Positions 1-6,088 of a DNA stretch of 7,146 bases are shown in pieces (positions within the stretch are counted from its first letter, which is position 1; each line of letters begins with the position of its first letter). Source of the stretch: an uncultured Prevotellaceae bacterium (GTDB lineage Bacteria; Bacteroidota; Bacteroidia; Bacteroidales; Bacteroidaceae); NCBI GenBank assembly GCA_947176655.1, contig CAMWRK010000109.1, positions 1 through 7,146 on the forward strand, written 5' to 3'. A program made the translations under genes and the position numbers. Under the pieces are notes generated by a model that had not been told where the DNA came from, did not search any database, and saw only the letters and a list, made by a program, of their open reading frames with translations.

Positions 1-2
1 TT

Positions 3-938
3 CTTGCCTCCTGTGACACATTCCGGCCTGAGGCTATGGAACAGTTGCGCGTATTGGGTGAACATGTCGGTGTCCCGTTTTACGTAGAAGAGGGTGCGAC
101 AGATCCGGTCCGGGTGGCTTTGAACGCTATCCGCGAGGCCAAGGCCAAGGCTCATGACGTAGTCATTGTTGATACCGCAGGTCGTCTGGCCATCGACGAG
201 GAACTGATGCAGCAGATTTCCGACATCAAGGATGCTGTCAATCCACATGAGATACTCTTTGTCGTGGATGCCATGACGGGTCAGGACGCGGTCAACACGG
301 CAAAGGAGTTCAACGAACGTCTGGATTATACCGGTGTCATTCTCACCAAACTGGACGGTGATACCCGCGGCGGTGCCGCTCTCTCCATCCGAACCGTTGT
401 CAACAAGCCCATAAAGTTTGTGGGTACCGGCGAGAAGATGGAGGCGATAGACGCTTTCCACCCGGCACGTATGGCCGACCGCATTCTTGGCATGGGCGAT
501 ATTGTTTCTCTCGTGGAGCGTGCGCAGGAACAATACGATGAGGCTGAGGCAAGGAAACTGGAGGCCAAGATACGCAAGAACAAGTTTGACTTCTCTGACT
601 TCTACAACCAGATTCAGCAAATCAAGAAGATGGGCAACCTTAAGGATCTTGCCAGCATGATTCCTGGTGTGGGCAAGGCACTTAAGGATGTGGACATAGA
701 CGACAACGCATTCAAGAGCATAGAGGCCATCATACTGAGTATGACGCCATACGAGCGCGAGCATCCCGAGTGCCTCAACACTTCGCGCCGCCAGCGCATT
801 GCACGCGGTGCCGGTGTCGATGTGCCACAGGTCAACCGTCTCATCAAGCAGTTTGACCAGACGCGTAAGATGATGAAGATGATGACCGACAAGTCCAAGA
901 TGGCACAAATGGCTTCCATGATGAAGGGCAGAATGTAG
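3..938 (+). CDS. ffh: Signal recognition particle protein Ffh (SRP54), 5'-truncated by window edge
   Basis: Ffh binds 4.5S RNA and the signal peptides of nascent membrane proteins, and delivers ribosomes to the receptor FtsY by a GTP-dependent mechanism. The frame is open from base 3 with no start, so the gene begins upstream; the ATG at 36 is internal. Before it, a CDTFRP motif matches the conserved DTxRP element of SRP GTPases. Next come DTAGR (171-185, G3), TKLDGDTRGG (345-374, G4 and the following loop) and the end of the G domain. The N-terminal helical bundle and P-loop lie outside the window. The M domain follows, with SRRQRIARG (about 783-809), the RNA-binding helix-turn-helix region, and a methionine-rich C-terminus (about 870-935). 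The 311 residues present, against roughly 440-450 for the family, fit a missing N-terminal third. folD follows after 52 bases, so co-transcription is plausible. Identification is very secure. Confidence 0.97.
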   Translation, partial: LASCDTFRPEAMEQLRVLGEHVGVPFYVEEGATDPVRVALNAIREAKAKAHDVVIVDTAGRLAIDEELMQQISDIKDAVNPHEILFVVDAMTGQDAVNTAKEFNERLDYTGVILTKLDGDTRGGAALSIRTVVNKPIKFVGTGEKMEAIDAFHPARMADRILGMGDIVSLVERAQEQYDEAEARKLEAKIRKNKFDFSDFYNQIQQIKKMGNLKDLASMIPGVGKALKDVDIDDNAFKSIEAIILSMTPYEREHPECLNTSRRQRIARGAGVDVPQVNRLIKQFDQTRKMMKMMTDKSKMAQMASMMKGRM

Positions 939-990
939 CCTGACAGGTGCTGAGTGTAGTATGTATGTTTTTCGTTTTTGAGACAATCTT

Positions 991-1875
991 ATGCAGATTA
1001 TAGACGGTAAGGCCACTGCAGCCGCTATCAAGGCAGAAATAAGAAATGATGTCGAGGCTATTCTTGCCTCCGGAGGGCGTGCTCCGCATCTTGCCGCCGT
1101 ATTGGTAGGCCACGACGGAGGCAGCGAAACATACGTCCGCAACAAGGTTCTTGCCTGCGAGGCCTGTGGTTTCCGCAGCACTCTGCTGCGTTTCGAGAAT
1201 AACATTACCGAGGAGGAGCTCCTTGCTGTTGTACAGGAACTTAACGCCGATGATACGGTGGACGGTTTCATTGTCCAGCTGCCATTGCCGGGACACATTG
1301 ACGAACAGAAGGTTACGGAAGCCATCTTGCCGGAAAAGGATGTGGATGGCTTCCACCCCGTCAACGTCGGACGCATGGCCATTGGTCTGCCGGCTTTCAT
1401 TTCGGCGACACCGCTTGGCATACTTACGTTGTTGCAGCGTTACGGCATAGAGACGCGTGGACGCAATGTTGTCATATTGGGCCGTTCCAATATTGTAGGC
1501 AAGCCCATGGCGGCACTGATGATGCAGAAGCAGTACGGCGATGCCACTGTCACTGTGCTTCATTCACATTCCGGCAATATTGCAGATGAATGTCGCCGTG
1601 CGGACATTCTTATCGCGGCCATAGGAAGCCCTGCTTTTGTCACTGCCGATATGGTAAAGCCGGGAGCAGTTGTTATAGATGTTGGTACCACCCGTGTGCC
1701 TGATGCCTCACGCTCCGGCGGCTTCCGTCTTCAGGGCGATGTGGACTTCCAGACCGTTTCCCCTATCTGTTCCGCCATCACTCCGGTTCCTGGAGGCGTG
1801 GGACCGATGACCATCTGTATGCTTATGCTGAATACGCTCCTGGCATACCGTCGAAGAGCGAAGTCTTTGTCATGA
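991..1875 (+). CDS. folD: Bifunctional methylenetetrahydrofolate dehydrogenase / methenyltetrahydrofolate cyclohydrolase FolD
   Basis: This cytosolic enzyme interconverts 5,10-methylene-THF and 10-formyl-THF by an NADP-linked dehydrogenase step and a cyclohydrolase step, supplying one-carbon units for purines and formyl-Met-tRNA. The 294 residues are full length for the family. Visible motifs in order: SETYVRNK with the expected catalytic Tyr48 and Lys52; DGFIVQLPLPG with Gln96; EKDVDGFHP with Asp119; the dinucleotide-binding loop VVILGRSNIVGKP (about 160-172); HSHSGN; IDVGTTRV; and the C-terminal signature ITPVPGGVGPMT (about 263-274). Residue roles are by analogy to characterised FolD proteins. 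The ATG at 991 gives the usual N-terminus; no Shine-Dalgarno is evident, as is common in Bacteroidota. It lies downstream of ffh and ends before a clear intrinsic terminator, so it is probably the last gene of that unit. Confidence 0.98.
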   Translation: MQIIDGKATAAAIKAEIRNDVEAILASGGRAPHLAAVLVGHDGGSETYVRNKVLACEACGFRSTLLRFENNITEEELLAVVQELNADDTVDGFIVQLPLPGHIDEQKVTEAILPEKDVDGFHPVNVGRMAIGLPAFISATPLGILTLLQRYGIETRGRNVVILGRSNIVGKPMAALMMQKQYGDATVTVLHSHSGNIADECRRADILIAAIGSPAFVTADMVKPGAVVIDVGTTRVPDASRSGGFRLQGDVDFQTVSPICSAITPVPGGVGPMTICMLMLNTLLAYRRRAKSLS

Positions 1876-1890
1876 TATTTCTGTATACCC

Positions 1891-1919
1891 TCAGCCATCC
1901 CCATGGTGGCTGAATTTTT
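1891..1919 (+). terminator. Intrinsic terminator after folD
   Basis: A 7-bp perfect stem, TCAGCCA (1891-1897) with TGGCTGA (1907-1913), has a 9-base loop and is followed by AATTTTTC with a five-T run (1915-1919). It starts 15 bases after the folD stop, so it most likely ends the ffh-folD transcript. Confidence 0.85.
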
Positions 1920-2095
1920 CAGATATCTTCATTCAATCCGGATTCAACCGCAACAGTAATAATATCTTTTTTCATCGGTTCGTTTTTGTTATTGACTGAG
2001 GTTGTCTTTAATGACCGTTATTATATGTATGGGCAATATGGTTAAGTCTGACATTGGTAAAAAACAGCCATCTGTCGAAAAAAAAACGGCATACC

Positions 2096-2127
2096 TTTGG
2101 AGGAATCGGCAAAAAGCTATATCTTTG
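2096..2127 (+). promoter_or_regulatory. Bacteroidota-type primary sigma promoter for tRNA-His
   Basis: A -33 element TTTG (2096-2099) is followed after 20 bases by TATCTTTG (2120-2127), which fits the Bacteroidota -7 consensus TAnnTTTG at the expected spacing. An A-run (about 2078-2087) lies just upstream. Transcription would start roughly at 2133-2136, about 45 bases before the mature tRNA, leaving a 5' leader for RNase P to remove. The consensus is established knowledge; assignment to the tRNA is from position. Confidence 0.8.
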
Positions 2128-2180
2128 CACTCGCTTTGAGACAGCAAGACTGAATGCTTTCAAAGTACATCAATCAAGAT

Positions 2181-2255
2181 GGTGACTATAGTTCAGTTGG
2201 TTAGAGCGTCAGATTGTGGTTCTGAATGTCGTGGGTTCGAATCCCACTAGTCACC
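2181..2255 (+). tRNA. tRNA-His (anticodon GTG)
   Basis: The cloverleaf can be drawn by eye. The acceptor strand begins at 2182 and pairs with the strand ending at 2254, including A2188 with T2248. The anticodon stem TCAGA/TCTGA (2209-2213, 2221-2225) closes the loop TTGTGGT, with anticodon GTG at 2216-2218. The T arm is GTGGG-TTCGAAT-CCCAC. Two histidine-specific features support the call: an extra 5' G at 2181 (G-1) faces discriminator C at 2255 (C73), the pair recognised by histidyl-tRNA synthetase. CCA is not encoded (CTCCC follows), so it would be added by nucleotidyltransferase. The gene is single, with its own promoter and terminator. Confidence 0.97.
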
Positions 2256-2267
2256 CTCCCTCCCTCC

Positions 2268-2308
2268 GAGCCCCTTGTTAAGCCTCATGGCTTGCAAGGG
2301 GCTCATTT
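2268..2308 (+). terminator. Strong hairpin terminator after tRNA-His
   Basis: A perfect 10-bp stem, GAGCCCCTTG (2268-2277) with CAAGGGGCTC (2295-2304), encloses a second 5-bp stem AAGCC/GGCTT (2280-2284, 2289-2293) capped by loop TCAT. The downstream tail is short (ATTT), weaker than a classical U-tract, but stem strength and position 12 bases after the tRNA support termination. Confidence 0.8.
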
Positions 2309-2406
2309 CGTGTGCGGCATTGATGTGCTCTGAGCCCGAAATATAGTCAGAGTTGGGCGTATCTCGGCTCAGTAGAAAATCAGTTGGGGATAGCACCCGT
2401 GTTCTG

Positions 2407-2423
2407 TTGAAAAAATATTACAA
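2407..2423 (+). repeat. 17-base direct repeat, left copy
   Basis: TTGAAAAAATATTACAA here matches the copy at 2842-2858 at 15 of 17 positions without gaps, in the same orientation, 435 bases apart. The pair brackets the 12-bp inverted repeat and the AAGACC array. Read on the minus strand the copy is preceded by TAACTTG, one base short of a TAnnTTTG -7 box. AT-richness means chance similarity cannot be excluded. Confidence 0.4.
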
Positions 2424-2576
2424 GTTAGCGTCGTTACAGACATGATTTGGACGATACCTTTAGCCCAAATGTTGATTTTGGGTGTTGGACAGAAGGAGAT
2501 TTGGCAGGCTATGTAGAATACCAATGGGAAACGTTTCTCACGTCAATCGCGTCGCCTCACTCATATGTTGTTGTAT

Positions 2577-2611
2577 TACAGTATGTTGCTATAGTATACC
2601 AACATACTGTA
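2577..2611. repeat. Perfect 12-bp inverted repeat with 11-base loop
   Basis: TACAGTATGTTG (2577-2588) is the exact reverse complement of CAACATACTGTA (2600-2611); the loop is CTATAGTATAC. No T-run follows, so it is not a typical terminator. Length and spacing would suit an operator, a recombinase-type site or a structured RNA, but no partner gene is visible beside it. Confidence 0.75.
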
Positions 2612-2669
2612 CTGACACATAAAGACGCATCATGGCTTCCCGTGTCCGGCATTTTGCGTACCCCCAAAA

Positions 2670-2759
2670 AAGACACCGCGGTCTTCGGGTCGAAAGACCG
2701 TGGTCTTAAGCGCGAAGACCGATGGTCTTAACGCTTAAGACCACGATGTCTAAACCTCG
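2670..2759. repeat. Four tandem degenerate palindromic units (AAGACC-n-GGTCTT), period 21-24 bases
   Basis: Units begin at 2670, 2694, 2715 and 2737. Units 2 and 3 are clean inverted repeats: AAGACC-GT-GGTCTT (2694-2707) and AAGACC-GAT-GGTCTT (2715-2729). Unit 1 (AAGAC-ACCGCG-GTCTT) and unit 4 (AGAC-CACGAT-GTCT) are degenerate. Neighbouring units also pair across their junctions, best as GGTCTTAA-CGC-TTAAGACC (8 bp, 2724-2742), so two alternative hairpin registers are possible. Related fragments lie outside: AAAGACGCA at 2621-2629 and 2789-2797, and GACACCGC at 2672-2679 and 2781-2788. This is not a CRISPR array: the units are contiguous and spacers are absent. Confidence 0.75.
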
Positions 2760-2841
2760 ACATCACGACGCCTCGTTTGGGACACCGCAAAGACGCACTT
2801 CGAGGACCGGTTCTGCCCCTATATGGATGCTCGATAGCATA

Positions 2842-2858
2842 TTGAAATATTATTACAA
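2842..2858 (+). repeat. 17-base direct repeat, right copy
   Basis: TTGAAATATTATTACAA differs from the left copy (2407-2423) only at its 7th and 9th bases. On the minus strand the copy is preceded by AACCTTTG, one mismatch from the -7 consensus TAnnTTTG, so both copies may be decayed relatives of the same promoter-like segment. That is inference. Confidence 0.4.
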
Positions 2859-2951
2859 AGGTTCCCCGCACTCGATCTTTCCGCTCGCCCGCTCATACGT
2901 CCCTCGCCGATTTGCTACTGAGCCCGTATCTCCGCAGAGGATGTGAAAATG

Positions 2952-2984
2952 ATGTAACGTGAATCCGTCGAACTAACGTTACAT
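2952..2984. repeat. Perfect 9-bp inverted repeat
   Basis: ATGTAACGT (2952-2960) pairs exactly with ACGTTACAT (2976-2984) across a 15-base spacer. It lies about 120 bases upstream of the -7 box at 3105. No T-tract follows. It could be a regulator site or part of a paired structure with the next inverted repeat. Confidence 0.65.
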
Positions 2985-2990
2985 TAAGGC

Positions 2991-3021
2991 AGCCAACATA
3001 ATATGTGTAATTTTGTTGGCT
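2991..3021. repeat. Perfect 8-bp inverted repeat with nested small palindrome
   Basis: AGCCAACA (2991-2998) pairs with TGTTGGCT (3014-3021) across 15 bases. An overlapping palindrome, ACATA-A-TATGT, spans 2996-3006. AATTTC follows, too short a T-run for a confident terminator. It sits 7 bases after the 2952-2984 repeat. Confidence 0.6.
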
Positions 3022-3104
3022 AATTTCTGAAATAAGGTTTATAGACTTTATGACAAGATAGATAATATAGCAGAGACAATGGACGGCATTATGTTTTTTT
3101 TTGC

Positions 3105-3112
3105 TAACTTTG
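3105..3112 (+). promoter_or_regulatory. Probable Bacteroidota -7 promoter box for the right-hand operon
   Basis: TAACTTTG matches the -7 consensus TAnnTTTG exactly and follows a ten-base T-run (3093-3102). A matching -33 TTTG is not present about 20 bases upstream (the region reads AATGGACGG), so the call rests on the -7 box and position. It lies 51 bases before the first start codon at 3164, giving a leader of about 45 bases. Confidence 0.65.
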
Positions 3113-3163
3113 CGGGCGGTTAGTTATTAATTATGTAATGTCTAATTTAGAGAGAATACGAGT

Positions 3164-3790
3164 ATGAAGTTTATTAGCAGTTACATTTTTCGTGCGCTGT
3201 GTTCGTTGCTTATCGGTTTGCTCCTGTTGGTCAATGCACAGCAGATGCCGGCTCTCATGGTACGTCTCATAGGGCTGTTGTTCCTGTTGCCAGGGACGTT
3301 CGGTGTGATGGTATATCTGTATGGACGTTTCAGCAGTCAGGCCATTGTGCGCCCATCATTCCCCTTGATGTCAATAGGCAGCATAATGTTGGGCGCATAT
3401 CTGGAGGTCTATCCGGATGATTTCGTGACTTACTTGGTATTCCTTATGGGTTTCCTCCTTCTTCTGGCTGGTGTCAACCAGCTTCTGTCTATGGTGGTAA
3501 ACCGCACAGTGTCCCCATTCTCATGGTTGCTGATGTTCCTGCCGCTGGTGCTGATAGGCATAGGCGCCTACTGCCTTACACACACCGACGAGGCCGCCGA
3601 GACGCTCTTCAAGATTCTGGGTGCAACGTGTGTATACTATGGCTTGAGCGATATGTTCCTGGCTTTGCGTACGAAGCATTACCTGAGAATATACGAGCGC
3701 GAACGTAAGAAGGCGGAGGAGGCTGAGCGCAGGGCGCGCGAGGCAGAGTATGTCGATTTTGAGGTGATAAATACCAACGAACAGAAGTAG
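3164..3790 (+). CDS. DUF308/HdeD-like six-helix inner-membrane protein
   Basis: A 208-residue integral membrane protein. Six hydrophobic segments can be seen at about residues 8-25, 30-54, 64-82, 87-111, 119-139 and 145-168, in pairs separated by short loops, as in the DUF308/HdeD group of small bacterial membrane proteins. HdeD is linked to acid resistance in Escherichia coli, but that role cannot be transferred here. After the last helix the tail (about 169-208) is highly charged, with an Arg/Glu/Lys-rich stretch (about 174-194) likely to form a cytoplasmic helix or short coiled coil, then a YVDFEVINTN end. There is no cleavable signal peptide. It is the first gene after the promoter at 3105; the nuclease gene starts 38 bases downstream. 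The family call rests on topology and general resemblance; biochemical role unknown. Confidence 0.7.
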   Translation: MKFISSYIFRALCSLLIGLLLLVNAQQMPALMVRLIGLLFLLPGTFGVMVYLYGRFSSQAIVRPSFPLMSIGSIMLGAYLEVYPDDFVTYLVFLMGFLLLLAGVNQLLSMVVNRTVSPFSWLLMFLPLVLIGIGAYCLTHTDEAAETLFKILGATCVYYGLSDMFLALRTKHYLRIYERERKKAEEAERRAREAEYVDFEVINTNEQK

Positions 3791-3828
3791 CGCACATAGC
3801 TCTGCGTTATGGTCTTCTTATTTTGTAT

Positions 3829-5286
3829 ATGAACAGATTTTGCATTGTCCTTCTGCTTCTGTGTGCTTTCGCTGCAGGTGCAAGGGGGGATTTTCCCAAG
3901 GGTTACTATGATAGGGCAAACGGTAAGCGCAAGGCGGAACTGAAAGCCTCTCTACATGATATTATCCGTACCGCAAGCGTGCTGGGATATGGCTCCGGAT
4001 CCGGAAAGACGTGGAGCGGTTTTTATGTTACAGACCGCACGGCGGACAATTACTGTGTAGACAGGTACAGCCCCAATAAGCGTCAGTTCACTTCCGCCGG
4101 TACTCCTCCAGCCGGCATGAACATTGAGCACTCGTTTGCCAAGAGCTGGTGGGGCGGCACTCAGGTGCAGGCTTATTTCGACCTGTTCAATCTTATGCCG
4201 AGCGACAGCGAGGCCAATTCCAGGAAAAGCAACTACGCTATGGGCGAGGTGGTCAGCGTCAGTCACGACAACGGGAGCATTAGGATAGGGAAATGCCGCG
4301 AGGTGACCAACAATGTGTGGGAGCCGGAGGACAGATGGAAAGGCGATTTCGCCCGTACATACATGTATATGGTCACGTGTTACAGCGACCTTACCTGGCG
4401 GAGCAACGGCCTTGACCAGCTGGAAAATAACGAATGGCCCACGTTCAACGACTGGACCATGGACATGGTGTTGCGCTGGTCGCGCCAGGATCCTGTCGAC
4501 GAGATAGAGCTGGCACGCAACGAGGCTGTCTATGGCATACAGGGCAACCGCAACCCTTTTGTGGACTTTCCCAACCTGTGTGAATATGTCTGGGGCGACA
4601 GCGTGGACTATGACTTCAAAGTGGACGGTTCCGCTACAGTGGCTCCGGCGGACGAGGTTGTTTTGTTCGGGGAGGAGCTGACATCTGGGCTGGGAGCCTT
4701 TGCCGATGTCAAGGCCGACGGAACTCCTGGCAGTATATGGCGTAGTGACAGCAGGTACGGAGCCGTGGCCAATGCTTACAGTCTTGGCAAGGTGGCCGAC
4801 AATTACCTGGTGGCCGACATAGACTTGACAGACTGTACATCGGCCACGCTGACGTTCACGCACCAGACGGGTTACAATGCGGGAGTGGATGTAAGGGACA
4901 CGTATTTCTCCGTTCTCGTTACCGATGATTATTCCGGCACTCCGGCGGAGACTTCCTGGGAGGTTTTGGATGCCGCCTTCCCTGCTCCGCCGTCTTCGGG
5001 GTGGACACAGGCCGTGGAGTCTGGCAAGGTCAGCCTGAGCACCTTTGCCGGCAGACTGATATGTTTGGCCTTCCGGTACACTAGTACTGCCGATGCCTGC
5101 TATGGCTGGGAGGTCAGGGACGTAAAGATAACTGGCACTCCTGTCCGTACGGGTATAATAGGTGACGTTGTCCCCTTGCGGCCTGATGCCGCCGGCGGCA
5201 GAGTCTATGACCTGACGGGACGGAGGGTCAGCCCCTCGCGTGTCAGGGGCGTATACCTGATGAACGGTAATATATATATAAGGTAA
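3829..5286 (+). CDS. Secreted endonuclease I-family nuclease with choice-of-anchor J-like domain and C-terminal sorting-like tail
   Basis: A predicted exported nonspecific nuclease of 485 residues. I chose ATG 3829 over an in-frame TTG two codons upstream because it opens directly onto a signal peptide: MNR, a hydrophobic core to about residue 16, and likely cleavage after AGARG (residue 20). The nuclease domain spans about 25-256: NIEHSFAKSWWGG with Glu100-His101, matching the EH pair of the beta-beta-alpha-metal active site of EndA/Vvn-type enzymes; LFNLMPSDSEANSRKSN with Asn130 and Asn135; GDFARTYMYM; and RNEAVYGIQGNRNPFVD. Residue roles are by analogy. Residues about 275-440 resemble the beta-rich choice-of-anchor J type domains of exported Bacteroidota proteins. 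The last 27 residues (GRVYDLTGRRV...GVYLMNG) resemble a short type IX secretion C-terminal signal. Expected location is outside the cytoplasm, for example in scavenging DNA or RNA; substrate is not evident. truA starts 23 bases later. Confidence 0.88.
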   Translation: MNRFCIVLLLLCAFAAGARGDFPKGYYDRANGKRKAELKASLHDIIRTASVLGYGSGSGKTWSGFYVTDRTADNYCVDRYSPNKRQFTSAGTPPAGMNIEHSFAKSWWGGTQVQAYFDLFNLMPSDSEANSRKSNYAMGEVVSVSHDNGSIRIGKCREVTNNVWEPEDRWKGDFARTYMYMVTCYSDLTWRSNGLDQLENNEWPTFNDWTMDMVLRWSRQDPVDEIELARNEAVYGIQGNRNPFVDFPNLCEYVWGDSVDYDFKVDGSATVAPADEVVLFGEELTSGLGAFADVKADGTPGSIWRSDSRYGAVANAYSLGKVADNYLVADIDLTDCTSATLTFTHQTGYNAGVDVRDTYFSVLVTDDYSGTPAETSWEVLDAAFPAPPSSGWTQAVESGKVSLSTFAGRLICLAFRYTSTADACYGWEVRDVKITGTPVRTGIIGDVVPLRPDAAGGRVYDLTGRRVSPSRVRGVYLMNGNIYIR

Positions 5287-5309
5287 CGGGCACACTACGG
5301 TTTTCATCC

Positions 5310-6035
5310 ATGCGCTATTTCATCACCCTGTCCTACGACGGCACTGCCTACCACGGGTGGCAGATACAGCCTCACAGCACGAGTGTGCAGGAGGAACTTC
5401 AGCGCGCCCTCTCCACACTGTTGCGGCAGCAGGTGGAGGTCGTGGGGGCGGGACGCACGGACACCGGTGTGCATGCGCGCAGGATGACGGCGCATTTCGA
5501 CTTCGGCGCATTGGACTGCGCACAACTGACCTACAAGCTCAACAAGATTCTACCGCGCGACATTGCCGTTCAGCGCGTAGAGGAGGTGCCGGAGGACATG
5601 CACGCGCGCTTCTCCGCCAAGTCGCGGACATACCATTATTATGTGCATCTCGGCAAAGATCCGTTCCTGCGGGCTTACAGCTGGCAGGTATACGGAAATC
5701 CGGATTTCGACCTCATGAACCGTGCCGCCCGTGTGCTGATGGAGTACAGGGACTTCACTTCCTTCTCCAAGACGAACACCGACACGCTGACCAACTACTG
5801 CACCATAACCGAGGCGCACTGGGACAGGGTTGGGGAGGATGCCTGGCGTTTCACCATCACGGCCAACCGTTTCCTGCGCAATATGGTGCGTGCCATCGTA
5901 GGCACGCTCATGGAGGTGGGGCGCGGACGCGTCAGCATGGAGGAGCTGCGGTGCATTGTCGAGGCCAAGGACCGTTGCCGCGCCGGCGACAGTGTTCCTG
6001 GCAATGCCCTGTTTCTCGTGGATGTGGAGTATTAG
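5310..6035 (+). CDS. truA: tRNA pseudouridine(38-40) synthase TruA
   Basis: TruA converts uridines 38, 39 and 40 in the anticodon stem-loop of many tRNAs to pseudouridine; it acts as a cytosolic homodimer without cofactor. The 241 residues are typical. The N-terminus has LSYDGTAYHGWQIQP, then GAGRTDTGVHA (46-56) with the catalytic aspartate Asp51. Later motifs are AKSRTYHYYV (103-112), YRDFTSFSK (146-154), ANRFLRNMVRAIVGTL (185-200) and the terminal GNALFLVDVEY. The ATG at 5310 gives the standard start and lies 23 bases after the nuclease stop, so it is probably translated from the same mRNA. No catalytic residue is missing. The EamA transporter gene follows after 53 bases. Confidence 0.97.
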   Translation: MRYFITLSYDGTAYHGWQIQPHSTSVQEELQRALSTLLRQQVEVVGAGRTDTGVHARRMTAHFDFGALDCAQLTYKLNKILPRDIAVQRVEEVPEDMHARFSAKSRTYHYYVHLGKDPFLRAYSWQVYGNPDFDLMNRAARVLMEYRDFTSFSKTNTDTLTNYCTITEAHWDRVGEDAWRFTITANRFLRNMVRAIVGTLMEVGRGRVSMEELRCIVEAKDRCRAGDSVPGNALFLVDVEY

Positions 6036-6088
6036 TAATCATGCGTAAGACCCGATTGGATATATAAAAATAATAGGAAGGATACAGG

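Larger units (their letters stand above)
2309..3104. other. About 800-base gap without a convincing gene, rich in short repeats
   Basis: No stretch here looks like a real protein on either strand. The two open frames present (TTG start at 2447 to 2731; ATG at 2722 to 2946) have no recognisable domain, lack plausible initiation regions and run into or start inside palindromic repeats. The first 130 bases after the tRNA terminator show only a weak 6-bp hairpin (CTCTGA/TCAGAG, 2328-2352). From about 2577 to 3021 the sequence is dense in inverted and direct repeats, listed separately. No promoter with both boxes was found; TAATTTTG at 3008-3015 fits the -7 consensus but has no -33 partner and lies inside a hairpin. 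The gap could be a decayed gene, a repeat-derived spacer or an untranscribed regulatory block; the sequence does not decide. Confidence 0.6.

Noticed and set aside
844..1563. 239-codon antisense frame over the ffh end and folD
   Set aside because: In codon register with folD, which has all expected motifs; the antisense product has none.
2181..2310. tRNA-His 3' end as an integration (att) site
   Set aside because: No second copy of the tRNA 3' sequence and no integrase gene are present in the window.
2328..2358. Possible small pseudoknot (CTCTGA/TCAGAG with GCCC/GGGC)
   Set aside because: The helices abut with no connecting base where one is normally needed, the stems are short, and no gene or conserved context supports an RNA element.
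2447..2731. Open frame of 94 codons in the spacer after tRNA-His
   Set aside because: It needs a TTG start, shows no domain or signal sequence, and its last third is translated palindromic repeat. No promoter precedes it.
2670..2759. Possible CRISPR array
   Set aside because: Units are contiguous, degenerate and internally palindromic with no unique spacers, and there are no cas genes.
2722..2946. Open frame of 74 codons in the same spacer
   Set aside because: Its ATG lies inside repeat unit 3, the composition is Ser/Pro/Arg-rich without recognisable motifs, and no initiation signal is seen.
3819..3831. TATTTTG as a promoter just before the nuclease ATG
   Set aside because: It is one base short of TAnnTTTG, has no -33 partner and touches the start codon; transcription from the operon promoter is simpler.
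3952..5307. 451-codon open frame antisense to the nuclease gene
   Set aside because: It is in exact codon register with the sense gene, so it stays open only because the sense gene avoids TTA, CTA and TCA codons. The sense frame has a signal peptide and family motifs.
6041..6067. Eight-codon frame between truA and the transporter as a leader peptide
   Set aside because: It has no stalling motif, no following attenuator hairpin and no start signal; short frames like this are expected by chance.
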